A stretch of DNA of 64,000 bases. Source: Ambrosia x helenae (Eukaryota; Streptophyta; Magnoliopsida; Asterales; Asteraceae). The position numbers and the translations under genes were made by a program. The DNA lies in assembly GCA_030844895.1 (NCBI GenBank), contig CM061226.1, positions 99,485,292-99,549,291 of the forward strand, given 5' to 3'. The notes beneath the pieces were generated by a model. It ran no database searches. It was not told where the DNA came from and worked only from the letters and a program-made list of their open reading frames with translations. This document shows positions 1-10,635 of the stretch, piece by piece. Each line of letters opens with the position of its first letter. Within the stretch, counting starts at the first letter, position 1.

Positions 1-218
1 TATCGTTTCTTGGTAATTAATTTTTAATCCGGAAATCAGGAAGAAACATCTCATAAGCCGCAACACATTTCTAATAGTATTTTCGCCCCACTCGCCCGTG
101 AACACAATATCGTCCGTGTACATTAAATGGGTCATTACGGGGCCATTATTTGGCAGCCTAATCCCGTTGACCAAACCCAACTCACTTGCTCTTCCAACAA
201 AACAGGTAAAGCGCTTCC
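1..218 (-). pseudogene. L1-clade LINE reverse transcriptase fragment
   Basis: The minus strand reads open as a reverse transcriptase palm segment containing YTDDIVFTGEWGEN, which matches the (F/Y)xDD catalytic box of plant L1-type LINEs. It is preceded by FVGRASELGLVNGI and followed by LISGLKINYQE, both typical neighbours of that box. A frame break near 205 ends the open stretch. The fragment runs off the left edge of the window, so its length is unknown. It is a decayed non-LTR retrotransposon copy and not a host gene. Confidence 0.8.
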
Positions 219-566
219 ATAGCAATTATAAATAAAAAAAATTAAAAAAAAAAGTTTATTTTGATTGCTCCAAACAACAATACATGTACATTATTTAATA
301 ATTTCAACATACACGGAAAAATCATATAACAAGAAAAAAAGTTTATATGTGTGAGTTCCGGTTTAGATTTCTTGACCTAATGATTAAATAGCAATGGAAT
401 GGAGAGGTATAATTAGCACAACTTCATTTCCAACAATCATGAAACAGTGACTTCATATTATTGTTAGGCTAAAGTGCTAAACGGTATGGTTATCATTTGC
501 CGACCTCCCCCTGACCGCCATGTCATCTCCACAACTCACCATTGTGTTCACCCTCACCATCATACC

Positions 567-722
<156 letters not shown>

Positions 723-989
723 GCTAGAAAAATTGTTGAAGTTTAAAACATTACATGTGTCAACATGTTCGAAATACATATCCACACATTTTTTTGTCAT
801 TTTCAAACTATTGGGGCAAAAGCGTTACACTGTCAACCTATGTGAAGCAAACTAGAAGTTATGTGTTCTCATTATTTCGTGTGCCGAATGATCTCAAGTG
901 GTCTAGTGTGAGAAAAAAGAAACATTTGGTTATGTATTCTCTTTTACTTGTACGTTGGTAACCCGTAACTCGAAGGTCCTTGCCAAGAG

Positions 990-1518
990 TAGAGATGATA
1001 AAAAAAACCGGTTCAGGAACCGAAACCGGCAAAACCGACCGAACCGAAACCGGTACTAAAAAAATCTCAAGCCGAACCGAACCGAAAACCGGCCTAAAAC
1101 CGACGAAAAAACCGGTCAAAAGAAGCCGAAACCGGTAGACAAACCGAAACCGGTATCGCTAAAAACTGGCCGAAACCGGTTTAAGAAAAATACATTTTTG
1201 GCCATAAACACAAATAAAATTTTATTTTATTTTTTTAATATTCAATTTCCTTCTTTAAAAAACCCTAAAAGTTATTAAAAGTTAAATTTTATGTAATTTA
1301 TACAATTTTAAAAGTGCGCGAAAAAACCGATTAAGAACCAAAACCGAAACAAATCAAATCCGAAACCGAACCGAAACCGGTCTTACGAATCGACAAAACC
1401 GGTCCAAAACCGAACCGGTTTGAAACCAAAAACCGGTTCAACCAGGAACCGGTACTGTAGCGAACTAGTTTGGAACCGAAACCGATTCGGCAAAAAAAAA
1501 CCGATTTACTCACCTCTA
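990..1518. mobile_element. hAT-superfamily MITE with AACCGG-rich interior
   Basis: The element is bounded by a perfect 8-bp duplication, gccaagag, at 982..989 and 1519..1526. Its ends are inverted repeats: tagagatga on the left and, read inward, tagaggtga on the right. An 8-bp duplication plus TAGRGRTGA ends is the hAT signature. The 529-bp interior has no transposase. It consists largely of short repeats of the type aaccgaaaccgg near both ends, with an AT-rich centre around 1190..1310. The repeats on the two arms are roughly complementary, so the element could fold back on itself. Confidence 0.85.
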
Positions 1519-1749
1519 GCCAAGAGGCAAGAGCAATACTTTTAAAGTCCCTCAACATTTTAATGGGCTCAAGCTAGCCTTTATGTTTAGCCCAATCAAG
1601 TTTCATCTGATTAGAACTGCGCATAAGTCACAACCCGTGTTACTTTTGTCACGAAAACGTGTGTAAAATTCTTTAGGTACACTCAGTTTCCACTTCACTA
1701 TAAATCCAAATAATGAAATAAACCAATCAAATCATACCTAAAAATACAA

Positions 1750-2293
1750 GTAGTGTTTCCTTTACATAATGAAATTGGAATGTGAAGGATATGGAATTAC
1801 AAATTTCAATACAAATAATAATTTGTTGGAATTGAAATCTCAATTACAATCTTAGTGTGCTTGGTTGACAAAGGAATTGGAACCTATCAACCCGGCCCCC
1901 ACCTACCTCACCCCTGGCTGCCCCGACCTCGGCCCGCTAGTCGGGTCAAGACGTTGTGGGTCAGTAGCACGTCTAGTCAGGTTGAGACGTTGTGTGTCGG
2001 CGGCGCGCCCGATTGGGTCAATACTTTACAGGTCAACGGCGTGCCAGGTCGGGTCAAGACGTTTTATGTTGGCGGTAGACCAGTTCGGGTCTACACGTTT
2101 TCAAATTTTGGTAGGATTTTGAATTCTTTAGTTAAAGGAATTCAAAGAAAACAATTTCTAATTCCAATTCCTTTACTAAGTGAAGACAAACAAGAACGAA
2201 TTTGAGATTCCAAATTCTTCTTTTGTTGAGACGAGCAACATAAGGAAATGAATCTAAATTCCATTCCATTTACTTATGTGAAACGAACACTAC
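1750..2293. mobile_element. MITE-like inverted-repeat element with GC-rich modular core
   Basis: The left end reads gtagtgtttcctttacataa. The right end, read inward, is ggtagtgttcgtttcacata, an imperfect inverted repeat. Inside is a second inverted pair around aaggaattggaa (about 1869 and 2160), suggesting nesting or a compound element. The core at about 1890..2100 is much more GC-rich than its surroundings and holds diverged repeats of a gtcgggtcaagacgtt motif. I could not find a convincing target duplication. The start resembles PIF/Harbinger or hAT-like MITEs, but the superfamily is unassigned. Confidence 0.45.
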
Positions 2294-2387
2294 CTAAATT
2301 TCCCGATAAGAAATAAGCCAGATCTACTATTAGAAAAAGTCAAATTAAAAATGCATAAACTTTATAAATTTATGTTTATAAGCAATG

Positions 2388-2825
2388 TGTCACGACTCGC
2401 CTAATTCAGTCCAAATACCGAGCAACATGGCTGGAAATTAGATTTTGAGGCCAAGAATTATCAAGACAAATCTAGAAGTCTCCATAATGAATATCCAAGA
2501 TACTAACCTAGAATTATCTAGAGATTTCCTTGTAAATATCCAAGATATTTGTATTAGATTATACTTAGAATAATCTAGATTAGGAATAATCTAGAATCAT
2601 TAAGACTAGTATAAATAGGTGATCTTGCCTTCATTTGCAAATCACCTCCAAAGTTGTAATCAAAGCATCCTTTGTAAAAAGTTCTCAAAGTAATCAAAGT
2701 TCTCTTTGTTCAACACTCTTTGTACCCACTTCTAAGTCATAAAGAATCGAGTCGCTTATTGGTTCAAGGCTGATCTTAGCAGGAGACTAAGAGCCGCACG
2801 TGAGTTCGGGAATCACTCCGTGACA
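2388..2825 (+). repeat. 5' LTR of the chromovirus
   Basis: Begins TGTCAC and ends GTGACA, a perfect terminal inverted hexamer. It matches 7493..7931 except for one missing C near 2417 and a two-base difference (tc against aa) near 2743. It carries the promoter. Confidence 0.97.
2610..2617 (+). promoter_or_regulatory. TATA box in the 5' LTR
   Basis: tataaata lies in the middle of the LTR, about 250 bp before the gag start. The same sequence recurs in the 3' LTR near 7716. It is the likely core promoter of the retroelement transcript. Confidence 0.65.
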
Positions 2826-2827
2826 AG

Positions 2828-2839
2828 TGGTATCAGAGC
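2828..2839 (+). promoter_or_regulatory. Primer binding site (tRNA-iMet)
   Basis: tggtatcagagc sits two bases after the 5' LTR. It is the standard complement of the 3' end of plant initiator-methionine tRNA, used to prime minus-strand synthesis. Confidence 0.93.
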
Positions 2840-2857
2840 ACGTCGATTCATTGGGAG

Positions 2858-3903
2858 ATGGCTGATTCGGGCAACAAGACTGTTGGCATAAGTTCGGTTA
2901 TTGATGAAGAGAACCGTGGTTGGGATGAATCACACCATGGAGGCAAGAAAAGTCGTGGTGCATCTAAGGATAAATCCTTAGACAAACGATTTGCTGAAAT
3001 GGAAGCTGCTGTGACGGGTCTAGGAACCCAAGTTGATGATGCACTCCAACGCTTGGATGCATTAGAGACAGACTTCAGTGATCTTCGTGATGACTTGAAG
3101 TCGGCTGTGGATGTACTTCGTGAAGAAGTACAAATAATGATAAACGATGCAGTTAAGGAGGCTTTGAAAGATGCGGTATTAAGCTAAGAAAAGACATGGA
3201 CGAGCTATCGGTCGACATGCATCGCAGTCTTCTTGGCTTAGAAACTAAGGTGAACGAATGTAGCAGAGCCGTGGCCACAGCAGGCGGAAGTATTGTAAGC
3301 TTTACACCAAGGATTGAAGTTCCCAAACCAACACCCTTTGTTGGCAAGCGGGAGGCAAGGGCTGTTGATGACTTCTTATGGGAGATGGAACGTTACTTTG
3401 AAGGTGTAAACATTATTGATGATGCTACAAAGATCAAAACAGCCACACTATACCTAAAAGAAACTGCGGGACTATGGTGGCGACGGAAGCATGGGGAGAT
3501 GGAGAAAGGTACGTGTATTCTTAATACTTGGGCTGATTTCATTAAGGAAATAAAGAAACAATTCTATCCGGAAAATGCTGAAAATGAAGCAAGGAGCCGG
3601 TTAAGAAAGTTGAAGCAAACCGGCACCATCAAGGACTATATTAAAGAGTTTACAACACTTGTCCTTGAGATTCCGGATATGACCGACAAAGACTCCCTCT
3701 TTTATTTTCTCGATGGCTTGCAAGTATGGGCCAAAACAGAGTTAGAACGACGCGGTGTCCAAGATCTCTCTTCGGCCATCGCTATAGCCGAGGGCTTGAT
3801 CGATTATAGCCGAAGAGACTCGAGGCCAAAAGACCGCAAGACTAGCCATGAGAAAGGCGGGGGAGAAAAAATCAGCCCAAACCAAAGAAAGTACTACACG
3901 TAA
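2858..3903 (+). pseudogene. gag of the chromovirus, frameshifted
   Basis: Encodes the capsid precursor. The first frame (2858..3187) begins MADSGNKTVGISS and contains a coiled-coil-like stretch (LGTQVDDALQRLDALE). It stops shortly after ALKDAVLS. The reading continues one frame over from about 3181, giving the retrotransposon Gag domain (PTPFVGKREARAVDDFLWEMERYF, then LYLKETAGLWWRR and FYPENAENEARSRLRKLKQ). A second break near 3850..3900 moves the reading into the frame holding the zinc knuckle. The ATG at 2858 is the first after the primer site. Without a frameshift, neither half gives a full Gag. Confidence 0.85.
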
Positions 3904-6900
3904 GTCACCACCGCACTGGAAGTCTCGGGAAAAGAAGCCTTTCACCAAGGAAAATAAATGCTTCATATGTGACGGACCACATCAAGCTCGGGACTGCCCG
4001 AAGAAAGCTAGCCTGCATGCAATGATCGCACGGGAGGAAAACAATGGCGAGAACGAAGACATTTGTATAGGGTCGATGCAGGTACTAAACGCAATCAAGG
4101 CCAAGATTGAGGTCCGCTCACAACCTAACAAAGGGCTGCAATTTGTTCAAGCTACCATCCAGGGTAACCGAGTTCGTGCCCTTACCGATACTGGTGCTTC
4201 TCATAATTTTATGTCCGTCAACGAGGCAAAACGACTCGGTATAAACTTTGCTAAAGGAACAAGAGCGATGAAGACCGTCAATACCAAAGCCAAACCAATC
4301 CTTGGGGAGGCCAAAGATGTTCCTGTTCGCATCGGTGAATGGGCAGGGACGATCAACTTCACGGTGGTCGAAATGGATGATTTTAATATTGTGCTTGGCA
4401 TGGAATTCTTCGACAAGGTACGGGCTTTCCCTATGCCTTTTGCTAACTCTTTATGTATCCTCGATGAAGGGAAAACGTGTATGGTGAGCACGGAGCATGG
4501 GTCGAAGAACGGATCAAAGACCCTTTCTGCCATACAATTCAAGAAGGGGTACAACAAGAAAGAGTCATGCTATTTGGCGGTGGCCAAGGTCGATGAGGAA
4601 ATACCCAAAGCCGAAGTACCCAAGGAAATCAAAGACGTCTTAGAGGAGTATAAAGACGTCATGCCAACCGAGCTACCGAAGAAGTTACCACCCCGGAGGG
4701 AGGTTGATCATGAGATTGAGCTGGAACCTGGTTCTAAACCACCAGCAAAGGCCCCGTATCGCATGCCACCACCAGAGTTGGAAGAGTTAAGGAAACAACT
4801 TAGAGAATTGTTAGATGCTGGTTATATACGCCCCTCAAAGGCCCCGTATGGTGCACCAGTACTATTCCAAAAGAAGAAAGACGGATCTCTTCGGATGTGC
4901 ATCGATTACCGGGCACTTAATAAGATTACGGTGAAGAACAAGTACCCGATCCCGCTGATTGCAGACCTGTTTGATCAACTGGGCAATGCCAGGTACTTCT
5001 CAAAACTAGATTTACGATCGGGTTATTACCAAGTCCGGATTGCAGAAGGGGATGAAGCCAAGACCACATGCGTCACCAGGTATGGATCATATGAATTTTT
5101 GGTAATGCCTTTCGGGCTTACTAATGCACCAGCCACGTTTTGCACTCTTATGAATAAACTCTTCCATCCTTTCCTGGATAAATTTGTGGTGGTATACTTG
5201 GACGATATAGTCGTCTATAGCCGCACTTTGGAAGAACATGTGGGACATTTGCGGCAAGTTTTTCAGGTATTACGAGAGAACGAGTTGTATGTCAAGCTGG
5301 AGAAATGCTCGTTCGCCCAAGAAGAGGTAGAATTCTTGGGACACAAGATTAAAGAAGGACGACTCATGATGGATGAAGCCAAGGTAAAAAACTATACAAG
5401 TATGGGAGGCTCCAACAAAAGTTCCGGAGTTACGATCATTCCTTGGCTTAGTGAATTACTATCGTCGCTTCATCAAGGGATACTCTGCAAAGGCTGCACC
5501 CTTGACAGACTTACTAAAGAAAAATAAGGCTTGGGACTGGGACGAACGTTGTCAGGCCGCCTTTAAGGAGTTGAAAGAAGCAATTATGTCGGAACCAGTG
5601 CTAGCCCTTCCAGACATTGCAAAGCCATTTGAGTTACACACGGATGCCTCAGACTTTGCAATTGGTGGGGTACTCATACAGGAAGGCCACCCAATCGCGT
5701 TCGAGAGCCGAAAGCTGAATGACACCGAGAGAAAGTACACGGTGCAGGAGAAAGAAATGACAGCCATTGTCCATTGTCTTCGTACCTGGAGACACTACCT
5801 TCTCGGGTCAAAGTTCGTGATCAAGACGGATAATGTTGCCACGAGTTATTTTCAGACTCAGAAGAAATTAAGTCCCAAGCAAGCTAGGTGGCAAGATTTC
5901 CTCGCTGAGTTTGATTTCGTCTTGGAGTACAAACCGGGCAAAGCTAACGTCGTGGCCGATGCGCTGAGTCGTAAAGCTGAACTTGTTGTTATCACACGAC
6001 CCACATTCGACTTCCGAGACCAGATCAAGGAAGGACTTAAGCAGGATAATTTTGCCAGACACTTAGTCGCCTTAGCTCGAGATGGAAAGACTAGAAGATT
6101 TTGGCTTAAGGGCGACTTGCTATTCACTAAAGGAGATCGACTTTTTGTTCCAAGATGGGGCAACTTGAGGCGTTCTATAATGAAAGAATGTCATGATTCT
6201 AAATGGGCTGGTCATCCCGGGATAAAAAGGACGCTAGCACTCATTGAAGGTACGTTTTACTGGCCCCGAATGGCGGATGATGTCGAAGCCTATGTTCGTA
6301 CTTGTTTGGTGTGCCAACAAGATAAAATCAAACAACAACAACAACCCGGAGGATTATTAGAGCCCTTACCAGTTCCTAATGGCCCATGGGAAAGCATCTC
6401 TATGGACTTTATCACTTGTTTACCGAAGTCTGAAGGATTCGGGAGTATCATTGTGGTTGTTGATAGATTTTCCAAATACGGGACATTCATACCAGCACCG
6501 CCCGATGTTACCGCTGCCGAGACAGCAAGACTATTCTTTAAGCACGTGGTGAAGTACTGGGGCATACCACTGACCATCGTCAGTGATCGAGATCCTCGCT
6601 TTACGGGACGGTTCTGGTCCGAGCTGTTCAAGATCATGGGGACGCAGCTCAACTTCTCAACTAGTTTTCATCCCCAGACAGACGGACAAACGGAGCGGGT
6701 CAACGCTTTACTTGAGCTGTACCTTCGACACTATGTAAGTGCTAATCAACGTGATTGGGCTAAACTTTTAGATGTTGCACAGTTCTCTTACAATATGCAG
6801 CGAAGCGAGGCAACTGGAAAGAGCCCATTCGAGATAGTAACGGGGCGACAACCACTAACTCCAAATGCATTAGCCGCCTCCTATGAGGGAAGCAGCCCAG

Positions 6901-7481
6901 CAGCTTTCAAAAGCCTAAAGGAGTGGCATGAACAAGCCGATTTAGCCCGGACATCACTAGATAAGGCGTCCAAAAAGATGAAGAAATGGGCGGATAATAA
7001 GAGGCGGCATGTAGAGTTCCAAGTAGGAGATCAAGTCATGGTAAAACTCTTGCCACAACAATTCAAGTCACTAAGGAGCGTTCATAAGGGACTTATAAGA
7101 AGATATGAAGGACCCTTCCCAGTAATAGCAAGAGTTGGAAAAGTTTCCTACAAGCTGCAACTGCCACCCAAACTTAAGATTCACCCAGTCTTCCATGTAA
7201 GCTTCCTAAAACCTTATCATGCCGACAAGGAAGACTTAGACAGAGGAGTATCCAAAAGGGCACCTACAGCGGTTGTAACATCATTTGATAAAGAGGTTGC
7301 CGAGGTTGTGTCAGACCGCACCATACGACGCCGAGGAGTACCGAGCTATAAGGAGTACCTGATCAAGTGGAAGAACTTACCAGACAGCGAGGCCAGTTGG
7401 GAGACTGAAGACGCGTTATGGCAGTTCCGAGACGAGATCAGGAAATACCATGAAGACTCAACGAGGACGTCGACGGATTAG
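3848..7481 (+). pseudogene. pol of the chromovirus (PR-RT-RH-IN-chromodomain), one frameshift
   Basis: In frame 3848..5527 the order is a zinc knuckle ([13 protein letters not shown], residues 38-50, spaced CX2CX3HX4C), aspartic protease (DTGA, 114-117), and reverse transcriptase with YLDDIVVYS near residue 449. The frame is lost near 5387..5392 in a run of A residues. It resumes in frame 5451..7481, which holds [11 protein letters not shown], RNase H ([12 protein letters not shown]), the integrase zinc domain (HPGIKRT to CLVCQQDK), the integrase core ([34 protein letters not shown]) and a chromodomain near the end ([16 protein letters not shown]). All catalytic motifs look intact, so the homopolymer frameshift is the main lesion, real or an assembly error. 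Confidence 0.93.
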
Positions 7482-7492
7482 GTGGGGGAGAA
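7481..7492 (+). promoter_or_regulatory. Polypurine tract of the chromovirus
   Basis: ggtgggggagaa lies immediately before the 3' LTR and directly after the pol stop. It is the plus-strand priming site. Confidence 0.9.
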
Positions 7493-7931
7493 TGTCACGA
7501 CTCGCCTAATTCAGTCCAAATACCCGAGCAACATGGCTGGAAATTAGATTTTGAGGCCAAGAATTATCAAGACAAATCTAGAAGTCTCCATAATGAATAT
7601 CCAAGATACTAACCTAGAATTATCTAGAGATTTCCTTGTAAATATCCAAGATATTTGTATTAGATTATACTTAGAATAATCTAGATTAGGAATAATCTAG
7701 AATCATTAAGACTAGTATAAATAGGTGATCTTGCCTTCATTTGCAAATCACCTCCAAAGTTGTAATCAAAGCATCCTTTGTAAAAAGTTCTCAAAGTAAT
7801 CAAAGTTCTCTTTGTTCAACACTCTTTGTACCCACTTCTAAGAAATAAAGAATCGAGTCGCTTATTGGTTCAAGGCTGATCTTAGCAGGAGACTAAGAGC
7901 CGCACGTGAGTTCGGGAATCACTCCGTGACA
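7493..7931 (+). repeat. 3' LTR of the chromovirus
   Basis: Near-identical to 2388..2825, starting TGTCAC and ending GTGACA. It is followed by aatgt, the right-hand target duplication. Confidence 0.97.
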
Positions 7932-8184
7932 AATGTCTAACCTCAACTATAAATTGGCTATAACTACAACTTTAAATTGGCTATAACTAATATGAGAACT
8001 TCACATTTAACTGTTCTTGGGTAGTAGAAACCCAGGTGAAATGGATGGATCCCAAGTTTTGAGTCGGGTAACTTAAATGGAAAATATTGGTTGGTATGAG
8101 AACCCAAATGTTCAAGTACAAGCGGTTTTCAATATATGTAGCCAGAGTTGTTTGGTAGCTGCTTATTATTTAATCGACACTACA

Positions 8185-8591
8185 GGTTTAGGATCCTGTA
8201 CAAAGTACATTTTTCGTGAGAAGTGTGAGAAGGACTATGAATTGACATGTAGACATCATGTTTTGGATTTATGAATGATGTTTTAGGTTGTTTTAACTTG
8301 AAAAACACCAAACACAACAATCTAAAACACAATACAATGTATTATAGTCATTAAATTTAAAAAACAGCTAAAACACACTACTTAACGCTTAAAACACACT
8401 GCTAATGTTCTTAGCATGGTGTTTTAAGTTTTGAGCCTAAAATACATTGTTTTCGGTTTTTAATTGTTATGTTTGGTGTTTTTATAGGCAAAACAATCCA
8501 AAACATCACGACTAAGTTCAAAAAAATGATGCCTAAGTATCAATTTTCAATACTTCTCACGAAAAATGTACTTTGTACAGGATCCTGACCC
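8185..8591. mobile_element. Mutator-type MITE (foldback), 407 bp
   Basis: The two ends are inverted copies sharing a perfect stretch of more than 30 bp, from the ggatcctgtacaaag box through the ttcgtgagaagt box. They are flanked by a direct duplication cgacactaca at 8175..8184 and 8592..8601. A 9-10 bp duplication points to the Mutator superfamily. The interior is also loosely palindromic: gaaaaacaccaaaca on one arm faces tgtttggtgttttt on the other. No coding capacity. A diverged relative lies near 62516. Confidence 0.85.
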
Positions 8592-8697
8592 CGACACTAC
8601 ATATCATAAAGTTTGCGTATTTTCTTGTAAATATACAACACCAACGATGGGCTTTGTTCACTGGAGCCATTAGAACTGGTTAGGTAGAAAATGAAAG

Positions 8698-9128
8698 TGT
8701 AAGTCCCAAACAACACAAGATATCACCCAATGATTTAATCGAATGCGGAAAATAAGATCAAACCACAAGAACAAAAAGAAAATATATTATTAATAACATC
8801 GTGCCGCTGCTTCGATCGCACACGGTTTCAAAGAACCGTCTGGTACGATCGCTAAGAAGATTGCACATGTTCTCTAGGAACATCTGGTACAATCTCTAGG
8901 AACCTTGCACACGAGAGAACTCGTCTGGTACAAGGTTCGCACAAGGGGCTACATGATTACAAAAGTGAGAGGTCTGCCTAACAATAAACAAAACATGACA
9001 ATATATAGGAGCCTCTAGCCCATTGGCCCACATGGCCTGACCCAAGCCCAAGTCCTAATCTAAGCCCAATAAATATAAATGTGTACAATAAAGATAAGCA
9101 TAAAACTATACAATTTCTAGGCCTTACA
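8698..9128 (-). repeat. 3' LTR (sense strand minus) of the non-autonomous element
   Basis: A 431-bp LTR next to the polypurine tract (reverse complement of 9129..9141, ctagggggat core). It carries a TATA-like tatata at 9002..9007 and the hairpin array at 8813..8937. Confidence 0.93.
8813..8937 (-). repeat. Three tandem two-stem hairpins in the LTR
   Basis: On the plus strand each unit is outer stem, CAC, inner stem, loop, inner stem, CTGGTA, outer stem. Unit A (8813..8851): cgatcg/cgatcg outside, acggtt/aaccgt inside. Unit B (8858..8895): agattg/caatct and atgttc/gaacat. Unit C (8901..8937): aaccttg/caaggtt and acgag/ctcgt. Loops are tcaaag, tctag and agaa. All stems are perfect and differ between units, while CAC and CTGGTA are invariant. 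Spacers are 5-6 nt beginning cta. Sense RNA would carry UACCAG opposite GUG. The TATA-like site at 9002..9007 would place the array in the 5' leader. Its role is unknown. Confidence 0.9.
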
Positions 9129-10199
9129 ATATCCCCCTAGTTTTATGCTATCTTTATTACGGCTTAGTAGAAATCTTCATTTGATGATCTTCAATCTTGG
9201 GTCTTCTCATTTAGTGGTCCAACATTGAACGAACCCACCTGATTCAACTTGGCGCACCCAATATCAAAACTAATCTCAGACCACCTCCATATTCTTCAGT
9301 TCGATCCAAGGCCCAAAATAGTGAACTTGATCCCATATCGTCGTAATCCCAAAAATTAAAACCCGGCAAACCCAAACCAGATCAATCACTAAATTAGGGA
9401 GCCCACCAACTAGATGCCCATGACCCATGCACACACTTGCGCCTACAAAAGCTAATGTCCAGCGGCAATCCAACACAATTTTAAAGAAACAAATATCCAG
9501 AGCTTCTTTTTAATTTCTTAACAAAAATCTTGGTGCCCTTCTAGAAGCATTCCAAACTCAAAATTATATCCCAACTCCAAATTCCAAACATAGCACCGAA
9601 TATTTAATTAATCCCCACTTAAATTGCAATCAAATACATTAACAACCTTTCCTTATAATTTGGCACAATTTTTTTTTAATGATTATCCTTTCCAAATCAA
9701 AGATGGGATCCAACCAAACCCATTTCCATAATCCGGCCAAAACTTAATCAGATTCAAGCATTCTCCATTAGATTAACAGGAATCAAACTTATGAAGAGAC
9801 ATATTATAAAAATTCTCCCATGAACATCTTAAGAACAAAAGTTGAATAAACATGGCTCAATCACCACAAAAACAATTTCTCGGCTAATAACAATACCCAA
9901 CTATTAACAAACTCAATACGGCCGATAACATCCAAACTAAATCAGAACCACATACAACCTTCACCCAACCAATGAAAACAATATCCTCCAATATGAATCA
10001 AATAATATCCTTATGAACCAATTCCATTCTTGTACCACCAATCACGATTCTCACTAATAAGATAAACTACTAACCTTATGAACGGAGATCTCTCTTTTGA
10101 TGAACATATATCCCCCGAAAATATGCAAAACCTTCTTTTCGTTCTTTGAGTGATATCAAAACCGAGCCCTTGAATGGCTTCAATGGCTCTGATACCACT
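9129..10199 (-). other. Internal region of the non-autonomous LTR element, no coding domain
   Basis: AT-rich sequence with only short open frames and no retroelement domains on either strand. It begins with the polypurine tract (on the minus strand, at 9129..9141) and ends with the primer site. Confidence 0.8.
10185..10197 (-). promoter_or_regulatory. Primer binding site (tRNA-iMet), minus strand
   Basis: The minus strand reads tggtatcagagcc, two bases from the LTR boundary at 10200. This fixes the orientation of the element. Confidence 0.93.
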
Positions 10200-10630
10200 T
10201 GTAAGTCCCAAACAACACAAGATATCACCCAATGATTTAATCGAATGCGGAAAATAAGATCAAACCACAAGAACAAAAAGAAAATATATTATTAATAACA
10301 TCGTGCCGCTGCTTCGATCGCACACGGTTTCAAAGAACCGTCTGGTACGATCGCTAAGAAGATTGCACATGTTCTCTAGGAACATCTGGTACAATCTCTA
10401 GGAACCTTGCACACGAGAGAACTCGTCTGGTACAAGGTTCGCACAAGGGGCTACATGATTACAAAAGTGAGAGGTCTGCCTAACAATAAACAAAACATGA
10501 CAATATATAGGAGCCTCTAGCCCATTGGCCCACATGGCCTGACCCAAGCCCAAGTCCTAATCTAAGCCCAATAAATATAAATGTGTACAATAAAGATAAG
10601 CATAAAACTATACAATTTCTAGGCCTTACA
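10200..10630 (-). repeat. 5' LTR (sense strand minus) of the non-autonomous element
   Basis: Same as 8698..9128 with an offset of 1502, including a second copy of the three-hairpin array at 10315..10439. Confidence 0.93.
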
Positions 10631-10635
10631 GAAAG

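Larger units (their letters stand above)
2388..7931 (+). mobile_element. Ty3/gypsy chromovirus, near-complete, recently inserted
   Basis: A complete LTR retrotransposon: 438-bp 5' LTR, initiator-methionine tRNA primer site, gag, protease, RT, RNase H, integrase with a C-terminal chromodomain, polypurine tract and 439-bp 3' LTR. The flanks show an AATG duplication (2384..2387 and 7932..7935). The fifth base, T, is present only on the right, so the left copy may have lost one base. The LTRs differ by one indel and one two-base substitution, which implies a young insertion. The coding region nevertheless has three frame breaks. Short LTRs, chromodomain and an apparently single gag-pol frame fit the Reina-like end of the chromoviruses; the clade is inference. 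Confidence 0.95.
8698..10630 (-). mobile_element. Non-autonomous LTR retrotransposon with identical LTRs
   Basis: Two 431-bp LTRs (8698..9128 and 10200..10630) begin TGTAAG and end CTTACA. They show no difference on reading through, and are flanked by a perfect 5-bp duplication gaaag at 8693..8697 and 10631..10635. The primer site and polypurine tract place the sense strand on minus. The 1071-bp interior has no gag, protease, RT or integrase, so mobilisation must use proteins supplied elsewhere. Zero LTR divergence implies very recent movement. It is larger than a classic TRIM and smaller than a LARD; the parent superfamily cannot be told. Confidence 0.93.

Noticed and set aside
9276..10276. 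Short minus frames inside the small LTR element
   Set aside because: No retroelement domain or coding bias; likely chance.
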